DNA of 64,000 nt from Bacteroidales bacterium (lineage in GTDB: Bacteria; Bacteroidota; Bacteroidia; Bacteroidales; UBA932). The DNA is taken from positions 1,538,178-1,602,177 of the forward strand of contig JALCKZ010000001.1 of the NCBI GenBank assembly GCA_022647615.1, read 5' to 3'. Below the pieces are notes generated by a model, which saw nothing but the letters and a program-made list of their open reading frames with translations, was not told the origin of the DNA and did not search any database. The translations under genes were made by a program, and so were the position numbers. Below are positions 9,450-18,622 of the stretch, one piece after another. How positions within the stretch are numbered: position 1 is the stretch's first letter; every line of letters starts with the position of its first letter.

Positions 9450-10847
9450 ATGATTGGACAATCTGTTAATAGAGAGATACTTGAGGATGGAGTTCCTATG
9501 CCGGGGAGAGTATGGGCTGTGCTCTCTTCTGCGCTGACTATTTTCATGTCATGCATAGAGGGAAGCATTGTAAATATCGCCCTCCCTGTTTTGGCTACTC
9601 AGTTTAAAGTTTCATCTTCCGCATCTATCTGGATAGTGAACGGCTATCAGCTGATGACGGTAATGTGTTTGCTGTCAGTCTCTTTTCTTGCAGACTTAAA
9701 AGGATTCAGAAAGATATATTTATCGGGAATAGCGCTGTTCGTCCTTGCCTCTTTTATGTGCGCCATCTCCAATTCCTTTACTATGCTGGTGATTTGCAGC
9801 GCTTTCCAGGGAATTGCATCTGCCGGAATTGTTGGAGTTAACATAGGAATGTTGCGTGAAATTTATCCTAAGAGGCTGTTGGGCAGAGGAATAGGAATCA
9901 ATGCGATGGTGGTTTCCGTTGCTGCCGTTTCAGGTCCGTCTGTTGCCGGGGCAATACTTGCGGTAACGTCATGGCATTGGCTTTATGCTGTGAACATCCC
10001 GTTTGGCATTCTTGCTTTGTTCCTGGGATACAGGTTTTTACCGCGCAATGAAAAGAGAATAAAGGCAGAGTTTGATATTTGGGGCGCCGTGCTTAACGCA
10101 CTTCTTTTCTTCCTTTTGATTTATTCTCTAATGGGATATGCCCACGGAGAAAAAACTGTTTTTGTACTAATTCAGCTTGCCGCATTGCCTTTTGTTGCAG
10201 TCATTTACTACCGCAGAGAGTGCAAGATGAAGAATCCTATTTTTCCTGTTGATTTAATGAGAGTTCCCATTTTTGCACGCAGCGTTTTTACAAGCAATTG
10301 TTCTTTTGCTGCGCAGATGTTGGTGCTGGTCTCTTTTCCTTTCTTTCTTCAATATGTTGCGGGCAAATCTCCCGCAATGACCGGTTTGCTTATAACTCCT
10401 TGGCCTGTAGCTGTTTTAATTACTGCTCCAATTGCCGGATTTTTGCTGGAAAAAATACATCCCGGCATTTTGGGATTTATCGGGATGACAATATTTGCCG
10501 GCTCTCTGTTTGCCATGACATTTCTGACTCCTGATTCTTCATCTTTGAGAATTACTGTTAATCTTGTTGCCTGCGGTATTGGTTTTGGTTTGTTCCAGAC
10601 ACCTAATAACACCACTATAGTTTCTACTGCTCCTCCTGAGAGGGGAGGCGCTGCAAGCGGAATGATTGGAGTTGCGCGTCTGATGGGGCAATGCTTTGGC
10701 GCAGCGCTAGTTGCGTTGCTCTTCAAAGTTATTCCTGACCAGACATTGTCAATAAAAACTTGCCAATACATTGCAGTAGGTTTTGCCATTTTTGCAGCAG
10801 CGCTAAGCATTTCCAGAGTAAAATACGCTGTTCCGGGAAAGAAATAA
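9450..10847 (+). CDS. MFS drug/solute exporter, DHA2 (14-TM, EmrB/QacA-like)
   Basis: A 465-residue membrane transporter. The first segment FMSCIEGSIVNIALPVLATQ matches the D1 motif of the 14-TM DHA2 family (LD..IVNVALP), here with Glu in place of Asp. WIVNGYQLMTVMCL and the A motif-like FLADLKGFRKIYLSG follow, and RGIGINAMVVSVAAVSGPSV is motif C (antiporter). PPERGGAASGMIGVARLMGQ is in the later half. It probably exports small hydrophobic compounds by proton antiport. It lies between the glycan genes and a two-component pair with 31 and 94 base gaps; its substrate is unknown. Confidence 0.9.
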   Translation: MIGQSVNREILEDGVPMPGRVWAVLSSALTIFMSCIEGSIVNIALPVLATQFKVSSSASIWIVNGYQLMTVMCLLSVSFLADLKGFRKIYLSGIALFVLASFMCAISNSFTMLVICSAFQGIASAGIVGVNIGMLREIYPKRLLGRGIGINAMVVSVAAVSGPSVAGAILAVTSWHWLYAVNIPFGILALFLGYRFLPRNEKRIKAEFDIWGAVLNALLFFLLIYSLMGYAHGEKTVFVLIQLAALPFVAVIYYRRECKMKNPIFPVDLMRVPIFARSVFTSNCSFAAQMLVLVSFPFFLQYVAGKSPAMTGLLITPWPVAVLITAPIAGFLLEKIHPGILGFIGMTIFAGSLFAMTFLTPDSSSLRITVNLVACGIGFGLFQTPNNTTIVSTAPPERGGAASGMIGVARLMGQCFGAALVALLFKVIPDQTLSIKTCQYIAVGFAIFAAALSISRVKYAVPGKK

Positions 10848-10941
10848 TCGGGCGTATTTCAGTGAAATTCAGAAAATCTTCAAAATCTAGCACTATGATT
10901 GTGCATAAATAGGTTTAAAAAAAGAATATAAATTCTTAAAG

Positions 10942-11616
10942 ATGAAATTACTCATTATAGAGGATGAAAAAAAGCTCTCTGACAGCATTTTAAAGTACCT
11001 GGGAAAGAATTATTTGTGCGAACAGGCATTTACTTTTGATGAAGCCGTAGAAAAAACGGAGATTTATGAATATGACTGCATCTTGCTGGATTTAATGTTG
11101 CCTGGCGGCAGCGGTCTGGATGTCCTTAGTCATATAAAGAAGAATTTTCCCCAGACAGGCGTAATAATAATATCTGCAAAAGACTCTGTAAATGATAAAG
11201 TTGCCGGCCTTAAAATAGGAGCTGACGATTATTTGGCAAAGCCTTTCAGCCTGCCGGAATTGAGCATGAGAATATTTGCTCTGATACGGAGAAAAAACTT
11301 TTCTAATGACAATATAACAAAGGCGGGTAATATCACGATAGATTTGTTGAGCAAAGAGGCCTCTGTTAACAATGTTAAAATTGAACTTACTAAAACTGAG
11401 TTTGAACTTCTTATTTTTTTAATTGAAAACAAAAATAGGGTAATCTCTAAAAGCTCTATGGCAGAACATATTAGCGGAGATATGGCTGACATGATGGACA
11501 ACTATAATTTTGTCTATGCGCATATAAAAAATTTGAAGGCAAAATTAACCGCAGCGGGCGCCGGAGATTATATTAAGACTCTTTACGGCAGCGGCTATAA
11601 ATGGGAGGAAAATTAG
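10942..11616 (+). CDS. OmpR/PhoB-family response regulator
   Basis: A 224-residue regulator: receiver domain 1-115 with acidic pair EDE, phosphoacceptor Asp in CILLDLMLPGGSG (about residue 51), and the conserved Lys in DYLAKPFSLPE. A winged-helix DNA-binding domain follows (about 125-222, ELTKTEFELLIFLIENKN and LYGSGYKWE). Its gene ends 1 base before the kinase gene, so they are a cognate pair. The TonB-type outer-membrane gene follows immediately after and is the obvious candidate target, by analogy with similar trios in Bacteroidota. Confidence 0.95.
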   Translation: MKLLIIEDEKKLSDSILKYLGKNYLCEQAFTFDEAVEKTEIYEYDCILLDLMLPGGSGLDVLSHIKKNFPQTGVIIISAKDSVNDKVAGLKIGADDYLAKPFSLPELSMRIFALIRRKNFSNDNITKAGNITIDLLSKEASVNNVKIELTKTEFELLIFLIENKNRVISKSSMAEHISGDMADMMDNYNFVYAHIKNLKAKLTAAGAGDYIKTLYGSGYKWEEN

Positions 11617-11617
11617 A

Positions 11618-12721
11618 ATGGAAAATTTTGTTAAGAACAAAAGCTTGTCTTATAGCACATTACAGCAGTTTATGCTATTTACGCTAATTGTACTGTTGCT
11701 GGCAACTCCCGTTTTTTATTTTTTGACAAAGTCCTATTATGCGGAGGAGCTTATGGATGTTATTAACAGCGCCAGAAGCGGCAACGGTGTTCCGGACACT
11801 GATTTGGAGGAGGATATAATGGCCGGTGTTATGATTCAATATGCAGTTATCATTGTGTTGCTTAGCGTCTCTATGTTTATAACATTAAGGTTCATTACAA
11901 AAAAATTGTGGAATCCATTTAATGATACGCTTAAAAAAATGGAGCAATTCAATCTCTGTCAAAGCAATATCCCAGATTTTCAGAGCAGCAAAATAAATGA
12001 ATTTGAGAGATTGAACGCGGCTGTTAAAAAGTTGATATCCAAGGATAAAGCTGTATATGATACACAAAAGCAGTTTACGGAAAATGCATCTCATGAATTG
12101 CAGACCCCTTTGGCAATTATCAAGAGTAAAATGGACTTGCTCATGCAAGAGAATTTGAACAAAGAGCAGCTGCAGCTTGTAACTGAAATGTACGGAGTTG
12201 CAACAAGGATGAGCAGAATAAATAAGAATATGCTCATGCTGACTAAAATAGATAACTCGCAATTCTCAGAAGGGGAGGAATTTGAACTGTCGGGATTTGT
12301 AAAAGAGCATTTGAGAACTTACAATGAATTGAGAGATAAAATCAAAATTAATTTCAAGGATGAGTCTGAAGGATGCCAAATTAAAGCTAACAGAATCCTT
12401 TTGGATAGCCTGCTTAACAACCTTGTAATTAATGCAATACGCAATACCTCTTCTAACGGAAATATTGATATTTTTATCTCTAAAAGTTTAATCGTTGTCT
12501 CTAATGAAGCCAGGGGCGGAGCGCTGGACAGTGCAAATCTTTTTCACCGTTTTAATCATAACGCGGAGTCCCAGCGCGGGACAGGTCTTGGACTCTCTAT
12601 AGTCAAGGCAATATGTGATTATCATGATTGGGATATAAAGTATTCTTATTCAGAAAATAAGCATGTATTTACTGTAATCTTCAAAATCTCTACAAAAACC
12701 CAAAATACTTTTGCATCATAA
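11618..12721 (+). CDS. Membrane sensor histidine kinase
   Basis: A 367-residue kinase with two transmembrane helices (about 16-38 and 70-88) flanking a very short periplasmic loop of some 30 residues. The DHp helix has FTENASHELQTPLAIIKSKM with the phosphoacceptor His in SHELQTP. The N box is LLNNLVINAIRN, and the ATP lid ends in GTGLGLSIVKAI. The D/F boxes are reduced: SNEARGGALD stands where DNG.G is expected, so the G1 box is unusual. The tiny loop suggests it senses the membrane or a partner protein and not a large ligand. It is paired with the regulator just upstream. Confidence 0.93.
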   Translation: MENFVKNKSLSYSTLQQFMLFTLIVLLLATPVFYFLTKSYYAEELMDVINSARSGNGVPDTDLEEDIMAGVMIQYAVIIVLLSVSMFITLRFITKKLWNPFNDTLKKMEQFNLCQSNIPDFQSSKINEFERLNAAVKKLISKDKAVYDTQKQFTENASHELQTPLAIIKSKMDLLMQENLNKEQLQLVTEMYGVATRMSRINKNMLMLTKIDNSQFSEGEEFELSGFVKEHLRTYNELRDKIKINFKDESEGCQIKANRILLDSLLNNLVINAIRNTSSNGNIDIFISKSLIVVSNEARGGALDSANLFHRFNHNAESQRGTGLGLSIVKAICDYHDWDIKYSYSENKHVFTVIFKISTKTQNTFAS

Positions 12722-12741
12722 ATTATTTATGAGCAAAAGTC

Positions 12742-15141
12742 ATGTTTAAAAAATTATCTGTATTACTATTTTTTATTTGCCTTAGTGTCGCAATTTTTGC
12801 GCAAAACGCTCAAGGCAAGATTACGGGAAAAATTGTCGGAAAGACAAATGGAAAAGCTATTGAGTATGTATCCGTGGCATTGTATAATAGCAAGACTTCC
12901 AAACCTTTAACAGGTCTGCTTACAGATTCCACGGGTCACTTCCAGTTTAAAAATATTGCACGCGGAACATATTATATTTTATGCAGTTATGTCGGCTACA
13001 AGGATGTGCGCTCGCAAAATATTATAATTGACAACTCTGGCAGAAATGTGGATTTGGGCAATTTCATAATGGACGATTCGGCTGAAACTTTAAACACTGT
13101 ATTTGTTGAAGGGAAACGTTCCACATATACGCAAACTATTGATAAGAAGATATTTAATATTGGTTCTGATATAATTAGCAGTTCAGGTTCTGTTAGTGAT
13201 CTTATGCAGAATATACCGTCCGTACAGGTTGACGTTGAGGGCAACATATCATTGAGAGGTAATGAAAATGTTCTGGTGCTTATTGACGGCAAACCTTCCG
13301 TGCTAATGAAAGGAACTAACAGAGGTACTGTTTTACAGCAACTTCCCGCAAATTCAATTGACAGAATAGAAGTTATTACAAACCCTTCCGCACGCTATAA
13401 GCCGGATGGAACATCCGGAATCATTAATCTTGTTACCAAGAAGCACAAGACAGTAGGGCTTACAGGTAATGTCATTGCTAACTATGGAAATCATGGAAGG
13501 TATAATGCAGGCGCGTCAATAAGCTATACGCTGCCAAAATTCAGTATAACAGGCAGCTACAATTATAGACATGACCGTCGCGACAGATATGTTAAAAATG
13601 AGAGAACTCTGACAGATTCTTTGGGAAATAAAATTAATGTAATCCAGAATACAGTTAGCATGGCTCCTTCATCTTCCCATATTTTTGGCATTGCATTACA
13701 GGCAGACCTAACTCCAAAAGATAGATTTGAAGCGGGATACAATGTTACATTGATGTCTTTCCCAAGAAGAGAGCATAACCATTTAATTCAAAGCAGCGGT
13801 TCTGTAACATCCAAGGATTTTGACAGATTCAGGCACGACGATGAAAAACAAAATTCAGGAGAAGGGACAGCAGGTTACACTCATACTTTTTCAAAAGATA
13901 AAACGCTTACCCTGGACTATACCGGCTCATTTGAAAATGAACTTGAAAGGAATTTATATACAAATACTTACACGCTCCCAACGGCATACGTCGCAAAGGA
14001 TAATACCAGAATAAGACAGAAAACTCAGGAGAATTTGATACGGGCGATTTATGATGCAAAAATGAAAAACAACGGTGAGCTAGTTGCAGGTTATGAGGCA
14101 GAATTAGACAAGAGCGATATGCGTTATTTTGCAGAGGATTCTATTGGAGGTTCGTGGATTAAGAATTTGAATAAGAGCAATGATTTTATTTTTAATGAAG
14201 CTGTTAACTCTTTGTATGTGACTTATGAACAGTCGTTTGATAAATTCGGTTTTATGGCGGGAGTCAGAGGTGAACAATCTAATATTAAATCAAAACTGAT
14301 TACTTTAGATCAGACTGTAAAGGATAATTACTTCTATTTTTATCCAACTCTTCATACCTCATATAAGCTTGATGACAGAAATGAACTTCAACTTAACTAC
14401 TCTCTAAGAGTGAACCGTCCTGAAGGTGATGATTTAAATCCGTTCCCGGAATATCAGGACCCTTACAATGTGATTGCAGGAAATCCGTATTTGAGACCTG
14501 AAAAAATTCACTCGATAGAACTTGGATGGCAGTACAAGTACAATAATACAACTGTTATCTTAACTCCTTATTACAGATATACTTATCATAAAATTACAGA
14601 TATTACGGTTGCCATGGGGGACGGCGTAATGAAGACTACAAAACAAAACATGTCCTCCAGCAGTGCGGCCGGCGCGGAGTTTATACTCAATTCCTCTTTG
14701 GGCAAATTCTTTACCTTTAATGTTAATTCAAATCTTTTCTACAATAAGATAGACGCTTCAGACTTGGGATACTCAAATAAAAAGAGCGCATTTGCCTGGT
14801 ATGTCTCTTTTAACGGCAATGCAAACCTTACAAAAAATCTTATGTTTCAATTGAATACGCGCTACAATTCTTCTAATATAACTCCGCAGGGCAAGCGTAA
14901 ACAAAGTTTCATAACCAATGCAGGAATTAAATATGATATTCCAAAATGGAATATATCATTGACTGCAACTGCAACTGATTTGTTTGACAGTTATAAAAAT
15001 ATAACGGAAATTAACACGCCGTCAATACAGCAAAGAATTGAGAGAAGACGCTCTTCCAGGATATTATATTTTGGAATTGCGTATAGATTTGGAACAGGTT
15101 CAAAGAATCATGACGCAAAGTTGCAGTATGATGAATATTAA
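12742..15141 (+). CDS. TonB-dependent receptor-like outer-membrane barrel (OMP_b-brl_3 type)
   Basis: A 799-residue outer-membrane protein. Signal peptide 1-21 (cleavage after IFAQ). A carboxypeptidase-regulatory-like beta domain follows (about 25-115, GKIVGKTNGKAIEYVSVALY and GTYYILCSYVGYKD). Next is a plug domain (SDLMQNIPSVQVDVEGNISL, VLVLIDGKPS, IDRIEVITNPSARY). A long barrel ends in an aromatic-rich ILYFGIAYRFGTGS. No TonB box is obvious. Members of this class take up or assemble unknown ligands and often sit beside two-component systems, as here (20 bases after the kinase gene). There is no SusD partner, so it is not a classical polysaccharide utilisation pair. Confidence 0.9.
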   Translation: MFKKLSVLLFFICLSVAIFAQNAQGKITGKIVGKTNGKAIEYVSVALYNSKTSKPLTGLLTDSTGHFQFKNIARGTYYILCSYVGYKDVRSQNIIIDNSGRNVDLGNFIMDDSAETLNTVFVEGKRSTYTQTIDKKIFNIGSDIISSSGSVSDLMQNIPSVQVDVEGNISLRGNENVLVLIDGKPSVLMKGTNRGTVLQQLPANSIDRIEVITNPSARYKPDGTSGIINLVTKKHKTVGLTGNVIANYGNHGRYNAGASISYTLPKFSITGSYNYRHDRRDRYVKNERTLTDSLGNKINVIQNTVSMAPSSSHIFGIALQADLTPKDRFEAGYNVTLMSFPRREHNHLIQSSGSVTSKDFDRFRHDDEKQNSGEGTAGYTHTFSKDKTLTLDYTGSFENELERNLYTNTYTLPTAYVAKDNTRIRQKTQENLIRAIYDAKMKNNGELVAGYEAELDKSDMRYFAEDSIGGSWIKNLNKSNDFIFNEAVNSLYVTYEQSFDKFGFMAGVRGEQSNIKSKLITLDQTVKDNYFYFYPTLHTSYKLDDRNELQLNYSLRVNRPEGDDLNPFPEYQDPYNVIAGNPYLRPEKIHSIELGWQYKYNNTTVILTPYYRYTYHKITDITVAMGDGVMKTTKQNMSSSSAAGAEFILNSSLGKFFTFNVNSNLFYNKIDASDLGYSNKKSAFAWYVSFNGNANLTKNLMFQLNTRYNSSNITPQGKRKQSFITNAGIKYDIPKWNISLTATATDLFDSYKNITEINTPSIQQRIERRRSSRILYFGIAYRFGTGSKNHDAKLQYDEY

Positions 15142-15196
15142 CATGCCTTGCTCTGCATGCGAGCAGTGAGCGAGCATGCAATAACTGTTCGGTTTT

Positions 15197-15226
15197 AAAA
15201 AAGTGTCCGTTTTCGGACACTTTTTT
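15197..15226 (+). terminator. Strong intrinsic terminator, could act in both directions
   Basis: A perfect 13-base stem, AAAAAAGTGTCCG / CGGACACTTTTTT, around a TTTT loop. The T run makes it a terminator for the outer-membrane protein gene 56 bases upstream. Confidence 0.92.
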
Positions 15227-15323
15227 ATTTGCTTTTATCTCTGACTTTCAGATATTTAACCTATAGGCATATATCTTGCCAAAGCATGCCGTTGGAGACA
15301 AGTGTGTTTAAACGATTATTAAT

Positions 15324-16568
15324 ATGGACAGAGAAATACCACAGGACGTAAGGAACAAGGAACGCAATAAGAAAATTTTGAAGTTTGCGGTGCCGGCCGC
15401 TGTTGTGATTTTGCTAATAGTGCTGGTTATAAGCTCTTTGCACGGAAAAGTAAAGAGCACTGATTTGCAGTTTTCTACGGTTGACAAAGGGAGCATAGCT
15501 CTGACTTATCCCGGTTCTGGAGCCGTTGCGCCAGCCTTTGAAGAGATTATAAATTCTCCAATAAATTCCAGAATATTAGAGGTTTATCATAAAAACGGAG
15601 ATAAGGTAGATGCAGGTACTCCTCTGTTAAAGCTGGACTTGGCAATGGCTGAGACGGATGTAAAGAAGGCTGAAGATGAGGTTGCCATGAAAAAGTGCGA
15701 GGTTTCACAGATGCGTCTTAACAATCAGACTCAGCTGAATGACTTGAGGATGAAAATTAAAGTGTCAGAGATGAAACTTAACAGTCTTAGCGTTGAGCTA
15801 AAAAATGAGAGGTATCTTGATAGTTTAGGTTCCGGTACGACAGATAAGGTGCGTGAAGTGGAGATGAATTACCATACGGGGAAGCTTGAACTTGAGCAAC
15901 TTAGAGAGGAGTATTCAAATTCTCTAAAAGTTAAGTCTGCTGATTTGCAGAGCAAACAGCTGGAACTGAATATTTTGCAGCGCAATTTGGGAGATATCCG
16001 CAAAACGCTGAGCGATGCGCGGATACGCGCTCCACGCAAAGCCGTGCTAACTTATATAAATGATCAGATTGGCGCGCAGGTAGGACAGTCTACAAAAATA
16101 GCGGCAGTCGCAGACCTTAGTCATTACAAGGTAAATTGTTCTATAGCAGATATATATGCGGGCAATACAACAGTGGGCAGCAGAGTTATTGTGCAGGGCG
16201 GCGGCAAAAAGCTGGAGGGAACTATCAGCGATGTAGCGCCGTTGTCTCAGAACGGCAGCATTGAATTTACGGTTGCTCTGGACAATGACAATGATAAAGT
16301 TTTACGTTCCGGACTTAAGGTTGACGTGTTTGTGCTGGGTGTTGAAAAACAGAGAACTATGAGAGTGGCTAACGGTTCATATTACTCTAAGCCTGGCATG
16401 TATGACATGTTTGTTGTGGATGGCAACCGCCTGGTAAAGAAGAAGGTACGGCTCGGCGACGGTAGCTATGAATATGTGGAAGTACTGTCGGGATTAAAAG
16501 AGGGAGAGAAGGTTGTGGTGAACGATATGAGCGATTATAAAAATACAAATCATTTGAAATTGAAATAA
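15324..16568 (+). CDS. Periplasmic adaptor (HlyD/MFP family) of an ABC exporter
   Basis: A 414-residue adaptor anchored by one N-terminal helix (about 24-43, FAVPAAVVILLIVLVISSL). Then come a barrel-sandwich half (GAVAPAFEEIINSPINSRIL), a long alpha-hairpin coiled coil (about 110-225, many K/E/L heptads), the returning half (RIRAPRKAVLTYINDQIGAQ) and a C-terminal beta barrel (VANGSYYSKPGMYDMFVVDG). It joins the inner-membrane ABC permeases to the TolC-like channel encoded downstream. First gene of an operon: 17 bases to the ATPase gene. Confidence 0.93.
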   Translation: MDREIPQDVRNKERNKKILKFAVPAAVVILLIVLVISSLHGKVKSTDLQFSTVDKGSIALTYPGSGAVAPAFEEIINSPINSRILEVYHKNGDKVDAGTPLLKLDLAMAETDVKKAEDEVAMKKCEVSQMRLNNQTQLNDLRMKIKVSEMKLNSLSVELKNERYLDSLGSGTTDKVREVEMNYHTGKLELEQLREEYSNSLKVKSADLQSKQLELNILQRNLGDIRKTLSDARIRAPRKAVLTYINDQIGAQVGQSTKIAAVADLSHYKVNCSIADIYAGNTTVGSRVIVQGGGKKLEGTISDVAPLSQNGSIEFTVALDNDNDKVLRSGLKVDVFVLGVEKQRTMRVANGSYYSKPGMYDMFVVDGNRLVKKKVRLGDGSYEYVEVLSGLKEGEKVVVNDMSDYKNTNHLKLK

Positions 16569-16584
16569 TTAAATACATAACATT

Positions 16585-17256
16585 ATGAGCATGATAACAT
16601 TAAACGGTATCAACAAAGTGTACCGTACAAAAGAGATAGAAACGCTGGCTCTTGAGAATGTCAATATGGATGTTGAGAAGGGGGAGTTTCTGAGTGTGAT
16701 GGGACCTTCCGGTTGCGGCAAGTCTACCCTTCTGAATATGATTGGGTTGCTGGATAAGCCAACTAGCGGAACGGTAATGCTTAACGGCATTAATACTGAC
16801 GGGATGAAGGACCGCGAGCTTGCAGTTTTCAGAAATAAGATGATTGGATTTATTTTCCAGAGCTTCCATCTTGTTAATTCTCTGAATGTTATAGATAATG
16901 TTGAGATTCCTCTGATTTACAGGAGAGTACCTGCTGCGGAGAGAAAGCGGAGAGTAAGAGAAGTTCTGGAGAAGGTTGAGCTTTCACACCGTATGCGCCA
17001 CTTCCCCTCTGAACTCTCCGGCGGTCAGTGTCAGAGAGTTGCAATTGCGCGCGCCATTGTCTGCAATCCGGAAATTATCCTTGCTGATGAGCCAACCGGA
17101 AACTTGGATTCCAAGATGGGCGGAGAGATTATGGAGATACTTCATAAACTTAATAAAGAAGAGGGACGTACAATTGTGATGGTAACTCACAATGAGGAAC
17201 AGGCAAAGCAAACCTCCCGCACTTTAAGGTTCTTTGACGGAAGACAAATCCAGTAA
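16585..17256 (+). CDS. ABC transporter ATPase, MacB/LolD type
   Basis: A 223-residue nucleotide-binding subunit. Walker A GPSGCGKSTLLN, Q loop GFIFQSFHLV, signature LSGGQCQRVAIARA, Walker B IILADEPTGNLD and the H loop VTHNEEQA are all present and intact. It is a stand-alone ATPase partnering the two FtsX-like permeases that follow. This subfamily drives mechanotransmission (MacB-like) and not classical membrane-crossing transport. Confidence 0.97.
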   Translation: MSMITLNGINKVYRTKEIETLALENVNMDVEKGEFLSVMGPSGCGKSTLLNMIGLLDKPTSGTVMLNGINTDGMKDRELAVFRNKMIGFIFQSFHLVNSLNVIDNVEIPLIYRRVPAAERKRRVREVLEKVELSHRMRHFPSELSGGQCQRVAIARAIVCNPEIILADEPTGNLDSKMGGEIMEILHKLNKEEGRTIVMVTHNEEQAKQTSRTLRFFDGRQIQ

Positions 17257-17311
17257 AATTTAAAGGGATTAAAATTTTTGAATCCCGACAGGTTATTAAA
17301 GGAAATTGATT

Positions 17312-18607
17312 ATGAGCAATATAAAACAAATTTTTGCACACCTTAAGCAAGACCCCATGGTCAGTGCGGTAAGTATGATAGGTACTGCGCTCTCCATATT
17401 CTTGATAATGGTTGTTGTTGCTATTCAGCAGGTTAAAACCGCGCCGTTTCCTCCGGAAAGCAACAGGGGAAGAATGATGTATAATTCATCTATGATTCTT
17501 AAAGGAATCTCCGGAGAATATAAAGGCTCTTGGACCATGAGCGGATTAAGCGCATACGCAATTAATGAACTGTACAAACCGCTGAAAACCCCTGAATGTC
17601 TTACAATGTATACCCATTGGAATGATGATGTTCAGGTCACGGTTGGAAATATGCCGTCTGTAAAATGTAAAACAAAAAGTACAGATGTGAATTTTTGGAG
17701 GGTTTTTAATTTTAAGTTTATACAGGGAAAACCTTATGACTCTGCAATGTTGGCCTCTCAGCAAAAGGTTGTTGTGATAGAGGAGTGGCTGGCGAAAAAA
17801 TATTACGGCGGAACCAATGCGGTTGGGAAGGAAATAATTATTAATAACTTTCCATACACTGTTGTTGGGGTTGTTAAAAATTCCTCTGCCCTTGCAAATC
17901 AAGCATATGCAAATGTTTGGTCACCTTATACTGCTAAGCAAGCGGAATTAGATAATGAATATGGAGCTGCAAGCCTTCTTGAGGGCCCTTTTACCATTGG
18001 AATTCTTGCGCACAGCAGCAAGGACTTTGCTGCTATTCACAAGGAAGCTGATGCACGTCTTGCGGTATTTAATAAGTCTCTGGTTCACACTGGCTATCAG
18101 ATTGAATTGTTCGGACGTCCGTTCAAGCAGTCGCAGGAGATATATGCAAAGAATACGAATGCACCTATTGATTTTAAGGCAATTCACCGCAAACAGCTGA
18201 TTATCATAATTATATTATTACTTGTTCCGGCAATTAACTTAAGCAGCATGACGCATAGCCGTTTGCGCCGCAGAATGGCGGAGATCGGAATAAGGCGGGC
18301 GTTTGGTTCAACAAGAGGTGAGATGCTAATACAGATTGTAAATGAGAATTTGGCAATAACAATTGTAGCGGGAATTATCGGCTGGTTGCTTAGCGTGGTG
18401 TTTGTATATTTTGGAATGGATATGCTGGTTTCAACTACTTTTAATATGTTTTCCGGAACAGTGAAAGTATTTGATATTGTACATTTTTCTACATTCCTGA
18501 TAGCACTGCTTTTCTGTTTTATTTTAAATCTTATCAGCACATTGGTCCCTGCATGGCGTGCCTCTAAGATAAATATAGTCAATGCCATAGGAGGCAATAA
18601 CCGTTAA
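17312..18607 (+). CDS. ABC permease with MacB periplasmic domain and FtsX core, first copy
   Basis: About 431 residues: a transmembrane helix near the N-terminus (AVSMIGTALSIFLIMVVVAI), a large periplasmic MacB-PCD-like domain (about 60-275), and three C-terminal helices containing the FtsX core (RLRRRMAEIGIRRAFGSTRG, where GIRRAFG is the signature). I start at ATG 17312; a TTG six bases upstream is in frame but less likely. A nonamer copy (TCCCGACAG) lies at 17283, just upstream. It pairs with the next gene as a heterodimer. Confidence 0.92.
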   Translation: MSNIKQIFAHLKQDPMVSAVSMIGTALSIFLIMVVVAIQQVKTAPFPPESNRGRMMYNSSMILKGISGEYKGSWTMSGLSAYAINELYKPLKTPECLTMYTHWNDDVQVTVGNMPSVKCKTKSTDVNFWRVFNFKFIQGKPYDSAMLASQQKVVVIEEWLAKKYYGGTNAVGKEIIINNFPYTVVGVVKNSSALANQAYANVWSPYTAKQAELDNEYGAASLLEGPFTIGILAHSSKDFAAIHKEADARLAVFNKSLVHTGYQIELFGRPFKQSQEIYAKNTNAPIDFKAIHRKQLIIIIILLLVPAINLSSMTHSRLRRRMAEIGIRRAFGSTRGEMLIQIVNENLAITIVAGIIGWLLSVVFVYFGMDMLVSTTFNMFSGTVKVFDIVHFSTFLIALLFCFILNLISTLVPAWRASKINIVNAIGGNNR

Positions 18608-18622
18608 AAGGAGGGTGATAAA

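Noticed and set aside
10349..10810. A 153-codon open frame antisense to the MFS gene
   Set aside because: Overlaps membrane-coding sequence in antisense; no motif.
15227..15323. Sigma-54 promoter before the ABC exporter
   Set aside because: I looked for TGGCAC-N5-TTGC on both strands. The closest string (TTGGCAAGATATATGC, minus strand) has the wrong spacing and faces away from the operon.
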